Notes: generated from the letters alone by a model not told the origin. DNA of 5,294 nucleotides from Clostridiales bacterium (GCA_003539375.1 DPPH01000052.1:51859-57152), one strand, 5' to 3'. Counted from the stretch's first letter, positions 1 to 5,294 are shown. Numbers and translations: made by a program.

Positions 1-80
1 AATATTAATATTTCTAAAGTAAAATTTTGAGAAAAAATAACCCAGATGAGGGTATAAAAAAATATAAAGAAAGTATTCAA
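1..80 (-). CDS. 5' end of a leftward membrane protein gene, probably MnhE/MrpE-like Na+/H+ antiporter subunit E (partial)
   Basis: Reading leftward from a TTG at 80-78, the frame stays open to the window edge for 26 codons and encodes a very hydrophobic N-terminus. Residues 11-26 read LIWVIFSQNFTLEILI. The pattern of a hydrophobic helix, Trp in the first third, then a short polar turn and T-L-E before the next hydrophobic run resembles the start of MnhE/MrpE, a small membrane subunit of the Mrp/Mnh multisubunit Na+/H+ antiporters. The start is well fixed: a TAA lies immediately upstream in frame, no in-frame ATG or GTG is available, and AGGAGTG on the minus strand (94-88) sits 7 bases before the TTG. 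A plausible leftward promoter lies at 165-137. The family call rests on 26 residues and human pattern matching; another small membrane protein is possible. That a leftward gene begins here is more certain than its identity. Confidence 0.5.
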   Translation of the reverse strand, partial: MNTFFIFFYTLIWVIFSQNFTLEILI

Positions 81-87
81 TTACTAT

Positions 88-94
88 CACTCCT
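88..94 (-). promoter_or_regulatory. Ribosome binding site deciding the TTG start of the leftward gene
   Basis: The minus strand reads AGGAGTG, close to the full anti-Shine-Dalgarno complement, 7 bases before the TTG at 80-78. It is the main reason to accept a TTG start and a gene here at all, because the TAA codon directly upstream excludes any longer reading. Confidence 0.6.
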
Positions 95-111
95 AAATGA
101 GAACAAAATAA

Positions 112-141
112 TTGCTTAGTTTAAAAAACCAATGTTATAAT
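112..141 (+). promoter_or_regulatory. Possible rightward upstream promoter with extended -10
   Basis: TTGCTT (112-117), 18 bases, then a perfect TATAAT (136-141) preceded by TG at 133-134. The -35 is weak but an extended -10 can compensate. A transcript would start near 148 and reach the sigma gene after a leader of about 180 bases. No small reading frame or convincing RNA structure was seen in that leader, so this is the least certain of the three rightward promoters. Confidence 0.33.
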
Positions 142-146
142 AACAT
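132..146. repeat. 15-bp perfect inverted repeat in the divergent promoter region
   Basis: ATGTTAT-A-ATAACAT is perfectly symmetric about position 139. Each strand reads TGT followed by a -10-like hexamer: TGTTATAAT on the plus strand (133-141) and TGTTATTAT on the minus strand (145-137). It could be a symmetric bidirectional -10 element, a dimeric repressor operator overlapping both promoters, or chance in AT-rich sequence. Confidence 0.55.
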
Positions 147-165
147 AAATAGAATATATATTCAA
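137..165 (-). promoter_or_regulatory. Predicted leftward sigma-A promoter with extended -10
   Basis: On the minus strand, TTGAAT (165-160) is followed after 17 bases by TATTAT (142-137), and a TG one base before the -10 (145-144) makes it an extended -10. Transcription would start near 130, giving a leader of about 50 bases that includes the AGGAGTG site of the leftward gene. Box quality and spacing are good, but in DNA this AT-rich chance matches are common; position relative to a gene start is the supporting context. Confidence 0.45.
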
Positions 166-220
166 TCTTTGATTACTGATTAACAATATATTAAGAATTA
201 ATAAAATAAGACTTCATTAA

Positions 221-249
221 TTGTAAAAGAAATACCACTATAGTATAAT
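221..249 (+). promoter_or_regulatory. Predicted sigma-A promoter for the sigma/anti-sigma operon
   Basis: TTGTAA (221-226) is followed after exactly 17 bases by a consensus TATAAT (244-249). Transcription would start near 256, upstream of the ECF-type promoter, giving a leader of about 70 bases. It would supply basal sigma and anti-sigma factor independent of autoregulation. A second TATAAT at 252-257 has no matching -35 at good spacing. Confidence 0.55.
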
Positions 250-273
250 TATATAATAAATTTTAAAAAATAT

Positions 274-298
274 GGAACTAAAATGAATGAACCACGTC
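274..298 (+). promoter_or_regulatory. Predicted ECF-sigma promoter (autoregulatory)
   Basis: GGAAC (274-278), 16 bases, then CGTC (295-298), with A-rich sequence just after the -35. ECF sigma factors typically recognise an AAC-containing -35 and a CGT-type -10 at this spacing, and usually activate their own operon. Transcription would start near 305, leaving a leader of about 24 bases containing the AGGGGTG site at 314-320. That the encoded sigma factor is the one using it is inferred from position. Confidence 0.7.
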
Positions 299-313
299 TA
301 TATAAATAATAAC

Positions 314-320
314 AGGGGTG
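314..320 (+). promoter_or_regulatory. Ribosome binding site deciding the sigma gene start
   Basis: AGGGGTG lies 8 bases before the ATG at 329. The in-frame ATG at 287 has no such site and sits between the -35 and -10 of the ECF-type promoter, so it would not be on that transcript. This sets the start at 329. Confidence 0.75.
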
Positions 321-328
321 AATATAAT

Positions 329-886
329 ATGAACCGAGACTTAATAATTAAAAGTCAAAAAGGTGATATAGAGGCTTTTGAAGAGTTAATCAAAGAACAT
401 AAAAAATATGCATATAACATAGCTCTGAAAATACTCAAAAATAAAGAAGATGCTGAGGATATTTCCCAAGAAGCTTTAATTAAGGTATATGAAAATATTA
501 AAAGCTTTAATATGAATTCTTCTTTTAAAACTTGGATGTATAAAATAGTATTCAACACCTGTATTGACTTTAAAAGAAAAAAAAGATTAAAGACATCATC
601 TTTAGATGAACCTATACATTATGGATATGATGATATTCCAAAACAAATTGAAGATAATGAAAAAAATCCCGAGAAGTTACTGACGGAGAAATTGAATGTA
701 GAACTTGTAAGGGATAGTATAGATGAACTAGAAGATGACTTTAAAAATGTCATTATACTTAGAGATATCCAAGGATTTAAGTATAAGGAGATTGCAGAAA
801 TATTAGATTGCAATCAGGGAACTGTTAAATCAAGAATAAGTAGAGGTAGAGAAAAATTAAAGGAAATAATTATACAAAATATGTAG
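329..886 (+). CDS. ECF-family RNA polymerase sigma factor (sigma-70 family, group 4)
   Basis: A 185-residue protein of the usual ECF size, with only regions 2 and 4 of sigma-70. Region 2 spans about residues 14-86: the core-binding segment DAEDISQEALIKVYENI (41-57), then FKTWMYKIVFNTCIDFKRKKR (about 66-86), which carries the -10 recognition and strand-opening residues. A charged linker of about 35 residues follows (DEPIHYGYDDIPKQ at 93-106). Region 4 covers about 122-180, with RDIQGFKYKEIAEILDC (145-161) leading into the recognition helix GTVKSRISRGREKLKEI (164-180), which should read the -35. It directs RNA polymerase to a stress or envelope regulon, not identifiable from the window. The next gene, 19 bases downstream, encodes its probable anti-sigma factor. 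An ECF-type promoter 30 bases upstream of the start suggests autoregulation. Family assignment is firm; no specific gene name or ECF subgroup can be assigned by eye. Confidence 0.93.
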   Translation: MNRDLIIKSQKGDIEAFEELIKEHKKYAYNIALKILKNKEDAEDISQEALIKVYENIKSFNMNSSFKTWMYKIVFNTCIDFKRKKRLKTSSLDEPIHYGYDDIPKQIEDNEKNPEKLLTEKLNVELVRDSIDELEDDFKNVIILRDIQGFKYKEIAEILDCNQGTVKSRISRGREKLKEIIIQNM

Positions 887-892
887 AAATAT

Positions 893-902
893 GGAAGGTG
901 AT
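893..902 (+). promoter_or_regulatory. Ribosome binding site deciding the anti-sigma gene start
   Basis: GAAGGTGAT (894-902) matches the 16S rRNA tail complement GGAGGTGAT at all but one base and sets ATG 906 as the start. The in-frame ATG at 891 lies before this site, lacks its own, and would add five residues ahead of the conserved Met-x-Cys opening of zf-HC2 domains. Confidence 0.75.
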
Positions 903-905
903 TTT

Positions 906-2141
906 ATGAACTGTAGGGAATGTAAAGAAAAAATATCTTTATATATAGATAAAGAACTTACAGATGAAGAAGCATTAGAATTTGAGAAGCATCTTAAAGA
1001 GTGCCAAAACTGTCGTATAGAATTTGAAAACACTAAAAAAATAATTGAGACAGTTGTAAATATGCCCCTTGAAAAATTACCTGAAGGATATTGTGAAAAA
1101 CTTAACAATAAATTACTTGAAAAAAACAAAAAAACCAAATGGAACTGGAGAAGAATAACAGCAATAGCTGCAACTTTTATAATTTTAATTGGCGCAACCT
1201 TTGTATTTTCAAATTTAGGACTAGGTGGAGGAAAAACCAGCAATGATATGGGCTTTATGGAAGAAGCAGCAGAAGAACCTGCTTTTCCTGCTGAGGCACC
1301 ACCTATGGAACAAGAGGCTGCTTATGGAGAAACTGAATATGATGATGCTGTGAGAGAAGAAATGGGTTTCACTGGAGCTTCAGATGGTGAGAAAAATGTT
1401 GGAATAACATCCGAAGATACGAACTATCGTGATAGAGAATTAAAAATTATAAAGACTGGAAGTTTGGAAATTGAAACATCATCCTACGATGAATATGTAG
1501 AAAAAATAGAATCCATTGTAAGAGACAACAAGGGCTACATAGAAAATATGGAGACCTACACAAATAATTACTACTACGACAGTAGCAACAATAAAATAAA
1601 ATTAAGAACAGGTAGATTTACTATTAGAATACCTAATGAAGCGTTTCAATCTGTATTCGACTTTCTTAAAGGTGAAGGAGAATTAATTCAAGAAAGTATA
1701 AATGAAAATGATGTGACAAGACAATATTATGAAATTGACAATAAAGTGAAAAATCTAGAAGCTCAGGAAGAAAGACTTAGAGAGTTAATGAGTGAAGCAG
1801 AAAATGTAACTGAGATAATGGAAATAGAACGAGAGCTTACTAGAATAAGAAGTGAAATAGACAATCTAAAAATGAATCTTTCCGATATTGACGACAGGGC
1901 TTCGATGTCTACAATCCATTTAGGAGTTAGAGAAATTGAAGATGAGGGTAGGATACAACCAGTTGATGAAAATATTTGGTCAGAGGCTAAAGAAAGTTTT
2001 ACACGATCAATCAATAGAATGATTAATTTTATGGAAAATACATTTATATCATTTGTAGGGTTCATACCTGTATTAGCAGTACTGATTTTAGCTGTGTTTA
2101 TAGTATGGATTATAATCAAGAAAATTTTCAAGAAAAAGTAA
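906..2141 (+). CDS. Membrane anti-sigma factor: zf-HC2 zinc domain fused to an extracytoplasmic DUF4349 domain
   Basis: A 411-residue protein, far longer than a minimal zinc anti-sigma factor. Residues 1-40 form a zf-HC2 domain with C3-x25-H29-x3-C33-x2-C36, the zinc ligand spacing of ZAS anti-sigma factors such as RsrA and ChrR, which bind and hold their ECF sigma factor. A basic stretch (KNKKTKWNWRR, 73-83) precedes membrane helix 1 (about 84-102), putting the N-terminus in the cytoplasm. Residues 114-170 are an acidic, Ala/Pro-rich linker. Residues 176-345 match DUF4349: the opening IIKTGSLEIE, then RFTIRIPNEAF (237-247), a charged coiled coil (about 275-327) and a closing beta stretch (ASMSTIHLGV). 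A second membrane helix (about 380-404) and a KKIFKKK tail return the C-terminus to the cytoplasm. Co-transcription with the sigma gene supports regulation of it. The signal sensed, and any regulated proteolysis, are inference. Domain calls are by eye. Confidence 0.87.
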   Translation: MNCRECKEKISLYIDKELTDEEALEFEKHLKECQNCRIEFENTKKIIETVVNMPLEKLPEGYCEKLNNKLLEKNKKTKWNWRRITAIAATFIILIGATFVFSNLGLGGGKTSNDMGFMEEAAEEPAFPAEAPPMEQEAAYGETEYDDAVREEMGFTGASDGEKNVGITSEDTNYRDRELKIIKTGSLEIETSSYDEYVEKIESIVRDNKGYIENMETYTNNYYYDSSNNKIKLRTGRFTIRIPNEAFQSVFDFLKGEGELIQESINENDVTRQYYEIDNKVKNLEAQEERLRELMSEAENVTEIMEIERELTRIRSEIDNLKMNLSDIDDRASMSTIHLGVREIEDEGRIQPVDENIWSEAKESFTRSINRMINFMENTFISFVGFIPVLAVLILAVFIVWIIIKKIFKKK

Positions 2142-2153
2142 AATGTTTTTCTG

Positions 2154-2180
2154 AAAAGGTCTCCCTAGGGAGGCTTTTTT
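2154..2180 (+). terminator. Intrinsic terminator closing the sigma/anti-sigma operon
   Basis: Starting 12 bases after the anti-sigma stop codon, a hairpin is centred on CTCCCTAGGGAG (2161-2172), with a CTAG loop. The stem extends outward through T-G, G-C, G-T and four A-T pairs (2154-2160 with 2173-2179) and ends in six T residues (2175-2180). It separates the regulatory operon from polA. Confidence 0.88.
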
Positions 2181-2190
2181 ATGTTTGTAA

Positions 2191-2222
2191 TTGATATAAA
2201 AATATAATATAGTATTTATAAT
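2191..2222 (+). promoter_or_regulatory. Likely polA promoter region
   Basis: A promoter is expected between the terminator and polA. TATAAT occurs at 2203-2208 and 2217-2222. The better candidate pairs TTGATA (2191-2196) with TATAAT (2217-2222), but the 20-base gap is longer than ideal. Neither -10 has a good -35 at 17 bases, so the exact promoter is uncertain. Confidence 0.35.
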
Positions 2223-2252
2223 AGACAAAATAAATTTGTAGGGAGTTTTTAT

Positions 2253-4937
2253 ATGAGTAAAGATAAATTTGTAATTTTAGATGGGAACAGTATTTTATTT
2301 AGAGCGTACTATGCATTGCCTCCTTTAAAAAATAAAAAAGGTGTATTTACTAATGCAGTTTATGGTTTTTTAACTATGCTTTATAAAATAATTGATGATT
2401 ATCAACCAAATTATATATGTGTAGCTTTTGATCCTGATAAGCCAACCTTTAGACATGAAAAATACGAAGATTACAAAGCTGGTAGAGCTAAAGCGCCAAA
2501 CGAGCTAGTAATGCAGTTTGGTATGATAAGAGATGTTTTAGATAAACATAATATTAAATACTTAGAAATAGACAGTTATGAGGCTGATGATATAGCTGGA
2601 TCACTGGCAAATAAGTACAAGGGCAAGGATATTGAAACATACCTTGTAACAAGTGATAAGGACTATCTACAATTGATAGATAAAGGAGTAACAGTAATAC
2701 TGACGAAAACTGGTGTCACAAATATTGTAGAATATAATGAAGAGAAAATGGAAGAAGAATATGGAATAACCCCTGAGCAGTTCATTGATTTAAAAGCACT
2801 GATGGGAGATAGTTCTGATAATATCCCTGGTGTTTACGGCATTGGAGAAAAAACAGGACTTAAACTATTAAAGAAATATGGTAGTTTAGACGGAGTATAT
2901 GAAAATATTGATGAAATAAAAGGTAAAATGAAAGAAAAACTTGAAAAAGAAAAAAATCAAGCTTATTTAAGTTATACCTTAGCGAAAATCATAAAAAACC
3001 TACCACTAGATTACGATATTGATTATTTTAAATATGTAGAAGCTGATAAAAAAGAACTGATGGACCTGTATGACGAGTATGAATTTCGAAAATTAAAAGA
3101 CAGATTTAAAGAAAGTGCTCAATTAACCTTTGGTACTGATAATATTGAAATAAAAGACAAGGAAAAGATTTTAGAGGAAATTCCAGAGGCAATAGAAATT
3201 GAAACAAAAGAATTAAAAAAGAAAATATTAAAAGAAAAAACCTTTGGATTTAAATTTTTGTATGACTATGAGAGAGTTTTTTATTCAAAAATAGTATATG
3301 CTGGTTTTATTATTGATGATGATATATATTATTTAAAAAAAGATTTAGATAAGTCTCTAAAAGAACTAAAAGATATATTTGAAGAAAAAAATATTAAGAA
3401 GCAGAGCCATCACATAAAAGATGAGTTAATTTATTTGTTAAAATTAGGAATCAACTTAAAGGGAATAGAATTCGACACAATGATAGGTAAATATATTTTA
3501 GATCCTTCAGAAAGGTCTTATGATATTGATAGACTTGCTTATGAATTTTTAGAAATGGATATCCACGGGGAAGCTCACTATCTAGGTAAAGGTAAAAAGA
3601 AAAAAAGCTTTGCAGAGATTAAAGAGGATCAAGGAATCAAATACTTATCGGAACTTTTATACATTACTAAAAATGTTAAAAATAAAATTGAACAAAAAAT
3701 TAAAGAGTCTAAAATGGAAGATTTATATCAAAACTTTGAACTTCCACTAGTTAAAGTTATGGCATCGATGGAAGTTTTGGGATTTAAAATAGATAAGGAA
3801 GAATTAAATAATATAGGAAACAAGTTAAAGAAAAAGTTAGAAATTCTTGAAGAGATCATTCAAGATTTTGCAGGAGAAGAATTCAATCTAAATTCCCCTA
3901 AACAGCTAGGTGAAATTTTATTTGAAAAAATGGATCTTCCGGTTGTTAAGAAAACAAAAACCGGATATTCAACTGATGCGGAGGTGCTTGAAAAGCTAAA
4001 ATCAAAACACCCTATAATAGATAAAATAATTGATTATAGACAGCTATCAAAACTTAACTCTACCTATGTAGAGGGATTTCTAAAACTTATTGATGAAAAT
4101 GATGGTAGAGTACACTCAAGCTTTAAGCAAACAATAACATCAACGGGGAGAATTTCAAGCACAGAGCCAAACTTGCAAAATATACCTGTCAGAACTGAAG
4201 AAGGTAGAGAACTAAGGAAAGTTTTTGTACCGGAAAATAATGAATACATACTACTTGATGCGGATTATTCTCAAATCGAATTAAGGGTACTTGCTCATGT
4301 AGCAAATGAAACAAAATTAATAGAAGCTTTTGAGGCAGGAGAGGATATACATACAAAAACGGCATCTGAAGTATTCAGGGTTCCAATGGAAGAAGTAACT
4401 TCCTTGATGAGAAGCAGGGCAAAAGCAGTAAATTTTGGTATCGTATATGGGATTAGTGACTATGGATTAAGCAGAGATTTGGGTATATCCAGAAAAGAAG
4501 CCAAGGAGTACATAGATAATTACCTTGATTATTATTCTAATATAAATAAGTACATGAAAGACATAATTAAAAAAGGAAAAAAAGAGGGATATGTAGAAAC
4601 TGTCTTTGGGAGAAGAAGAGATTTACCGGAATTAAAATCCAGAAACTATAATGTGAGATCCTTCGGAGAAAGATTAGCTTTAAATACACCGATACAAGGA
4701 ACAGCAGCAGATATAATCAAAAAGGCCATGATAAATGTATTTGAAAGACTTGATGATGAAAAACTAAAATCTAGATTAATTTTACAGGTTCATGATGAAC
4801 TAATTTTAGAAGTTTACAAGCCTGAACTGGAGAATGTCAAGAATATTCTAAAGGAAGAAATGGAAAATGCTGCAAAATTAAAAATTAACCTTGCTGTAGA
4901 TATGAATACAGGAGGAAGTTGGTATGAAGCAAAATAA
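2253..4937 (+). CDS. polA: DNA polymerase I with 5' nuclease, degenerate 3'-5' exonuclease and polymerase domains
   Basis: This 894-residue protein has the full PolA length; it removes RNA primers and fills gaps in replication and excision repair. The 5' nuclease (1-about 295) keeps its metal-binding acids: D10 in VILDGNS, D60 before the TFRH..YK..R segment, E110/D112/D113, D135/D137 and D186/D189 in GDSSDNIPG, followed by the helix-hairpin-helix GVYGIGEKTG. The central domain (about 305-490) has the exonuclease fold remnant (GIEFDTMIGKYILDP, 404-418) but lacks catalytic acids, so no proofreading is expected. The polymerase domain has TGRISSTEPNLQNIP (631-645), motif A DYSQIELR (D671), motif B with R720, K724, F728 and Y732, and motif C QVHDE (845-849, D848). 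Phe at 728, rather than Tyr, is the form that disfavours dideoxynucleotides. AGGGAG (2240-2245), 7 bases before the ATG, fixes the start. coaE overlaps its 3' end. Confidence 0.97.
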   Translation: MSKDKFVILDGNSILFRAYYALPPLKNKKGVFTNAVYGFLTMLYKIIDDYQPNYICVAFDPDKPTFRHEKYEDYKAGRAKAPNELVMQFGMIRDVLDKHNIKYLEIDSYEADDIAGSLANKYKGKDIETYLVTSDKDYLQLIDKGVTVILTKTGVTNIVEYNEEKMEEEYGITPEQFIDLKALMGDSSDNIPGVYGIGEKTGLKLLKKYGSLDGVYENIDEIKGKMKEKLEKEKNQAYLSYTLAKIIKNLPLDYDIDYFKYVEADKKELMDLYDEYEFRKLKDRFKESAQLTFGTDNIEIKDKEKILEEIPEAIEIETKELKKKILKEKTFGFKFLYDYERVFYSKIVYAGFIIDDDIYYLKKDLDKSLKELKDIFEEKNIKKQSHHIKDELIYLLKLGINLKGIEFDTMIGKYILDPSERSYDIDRLAYEFLEMDIHGEAHYLGKGKKKKSFAEIKEDQGIKYLSELLYITKNVKNKIEQKIKESKMEDLYQNFELPLVKVMASMEVLGFKIDKEELNNIGNKLKKKLEILEEIIQDFAGEEFNLNSPKQLGEILFEKMDLPVVKKTKTGYSTDAEVLEKLKSKHPIIDKIIDYRQLSKLNSTYVEGFLKLIDENDGRVHSSFKQTITSTGRISSTEPNLQNIPVRTEEGRELRKVFVPENNEYILLDADYSQIELRVLAHVANETKLIEAFEAGEDIHTKTASEVFRVPMEEVTSLMRSRAKAVNFGIVYGISDYGLSRDLGISRKEAKEYIDNYLDYYSNINKYMKDIIKKGKKEGYVETVFGRRRDLPELKSRNYNVRSFGERLALNTPIQGTAADIIKKAMINVFERLDDEKLKSRLILQVHDELILEVYKPELENVKNILKEEMENAAKLKINLAVDMNTGGSWYEAK
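4910..4915 (+). promoter_or_regulatory. Ribosome binding site of coaE inside the polA 3' end
   Basis: A perfect AGGAGG 8 bases before the coaE ATG at 4924. It lies in the codons for the last conserved residues of PolA (NTGGSW), so both uses constrain these bases. It supports the overlapping start. Confidence 0.75.
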
Positions 4938-5294
4938 AAAAATTATTGTACTGACAGGAGGAATAGCCTCAGGAAAATCTACTGTGGGTAAGATATTAAA
5001 AGATAGGGGTTATGAAGTCGTAGAATCGGATAAAATAGTTCATAAGCTTTATAGTAAAAATTCTGAAGTATATAATTTAATTATAAAAGAATTTGGTAGG
5101 GAAGTAGCCGGCGAAGACTCAATAAATAGAAAAAAACTGGGAAATATTGTTTTTAATGATGATAAAAAGATAAAAAAGCTAAATAGAATTGTTCATAAGT
5201 ATGTAGTTAAAGAATTGATAAAAAGATGTAATCAAAATGAAGATGATATAATATTTCTAGACATACCTCTCATGATAGAAGAAAAAGATAAGTT
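4924..5294 (+). CDS. coaE: Dephospho-CoA kinase, N-terminal part (cut by window end)
   Basis: The first 123 residues are visible; the usual length is about 200. The enzyme phosphorylates the ribose 3'-OH of dephospho-CoA with ATP, the last step of coenzyme A synthesis, in the cytosol. It has the P-loop GGIASGKST (12-20, with K18), the segment ESDKIVHKLY (34-43) matching the family's DAD motif with D36 at the catalytic Asp position, INRKKLGNIVFND (67-79) and LDIPLMIEE (112-120), the nucleotide kinase strand and acidic turn seen in CoaE. The first Asp of DxD is Glu here (E34). AGGAGG at 4910-4915, inside polA, lies 8 bases before the ATG. The 14-base overlap with polA in another frame implies one transcript and probable translational coupling. 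The frame is open to the window edge with no sign of damage. Confidence 0.93.
   Translation, partial: MKQNKKIIVLTGGIASGKSTVGKILKDRGYEVVESDKIVHKLYSKNSEVYNLIIKEFGREVAGEDSINRKKLGNIVFNDDKKIKKLNRIVHKYVVKELIKRCNQNEDDIIFLDIPLMIEEKDK

Noticed and set aside
1..12. 12-bp palindrome AATATTAATATT at the window start.
   Set aside because: Pure A/T palindromes of this size are common at this base composition, and it lies in predicted coding sequence.
36..56. Small hairpin with ACCC/GGGT arms, considered as a terminator or operator.
   Set aside because: The stem is only four base pairs with mismatches outside, and it lies within the coding part of the leftward gene.
170..184. Short direct repeat TGATTAC/TGATTAAC between the divergent promoters.
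   Set aside because: Two copies of six to seven bases in AT-rich DNA are expected by chance, and the spacing relative to the promoters suggests nothing specific.
287..328. Upstream ATG at 287 giving a 199-residue sigma factor.
   Set aside because: It lies inside the spacer of the ECF-type promoter and lacks a ribosome site; the 14 extra residues do not resemble a sigma factor, while ATG 329 has AGGGGTG 8 bases upstream.
355..813. Two short minus-strand frames (355-558 and 619-813) inside the sigma gene.
   Set aside because: Both are antisense shadows with biased composition; the forward frame carries clear sigma region 2 and 4 motifs.
891..905. ATG at 891 as the start of the anti-sigma gene.
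   Set aside because: It precedes the strong GAAGGTGAT site that serves ATG 906, and zf-HC2 proteins normally begin just before the first Cys, as with M1-N2-C3 here.
857..1243. 128-codon minus-strand frame opposite the sigma/anti-sigma junction.
   Set aside because: Its product is low-complexity, rich in Ser, Phe and Leu, as expected from reading A-rich genes backwards, and it spans two well-supported genes.
1763..2131. 122-codon minus-strand frame opposite the end of the anti-sigma gene.
   Set aside because: A Ser/Ile/Leu-rich antisense shadow of the coiled-coil and second membrane helix codons, with no family resemblance.
4064..4249. 61-codon minus-strand frame inside polA.
   Set aside because: It is opposite the highly conserved TGRISS and motif A region of the polymerase, which explains the open frame.

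Overview
The window is AT-rich chromosomal DNA from a low-GC Firmicute, most likely an anaerobic clostridium. The grounds are the A/T-ending codon use, strong purine-rich ribosome binding sites, consensus-like sigma-A promoters, a DNA polymerase I with a decayed proofreading domain, and polA directly followed by coaE. A position near Tissierella or Alkaliphilus is a guess from gene order, not something the sequence proves.

Layout. Positions 1-80 hold the 5' end of a leftward gene that starts at TTG and runs off the window. Its 26 visible residues resemble the N-terminus of the MnhE/MrpE subunit of multisubunit Na+/H+ antiporters. Positions 95-328 are a divergent promoter region. It contains a 15-bp perfect inverted repeat that forms an extended -10 on both strands, a good sigma-A-type promoter (TTGTAA-N17-TATAAT), and closest to the gene an ECF-type promoter (GGAAC-N16-CGTC). 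Positions 329-2141 are a two-gene regulatory operon: an ECF sigma factor (185 aa) and a membrane anti-sigma factor (411 aa). The latter joins a zinc-binding anti-sigma domain (C-x25-H-x3-C-x2-C) to an extracytoplasmic coiled-coil DUF4349 domain held between two membrane helices. An intrinsic terminator at 2154-2180 closes the operon. A second unit then begins: polA (2253-4937), overlapping by 14 bases with coaE (from 4924), which is cut by the window end.

How it works together. The sigma/anti-sigma pair looks like a self-contained envelope-sensing circuit. The N-terminal zinc domain should hold the sigma factor at the inner membrane face, the DUF4349 region should sense something outside, and the released sigma factor should reactivate its own operon from the ECF promoter. 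The sigma-A promoter would give the basal supply. polA and coaE are housekeeping genes (DNA repair and Okazaki fragment processing; last step of coenzyme A synthesis) with no evident functional link to the sensor. The most interesting item is the single-chain zf-HC2/DUF4349 anti-sigma factor together with the visible motif its sigma factor probably recognises.
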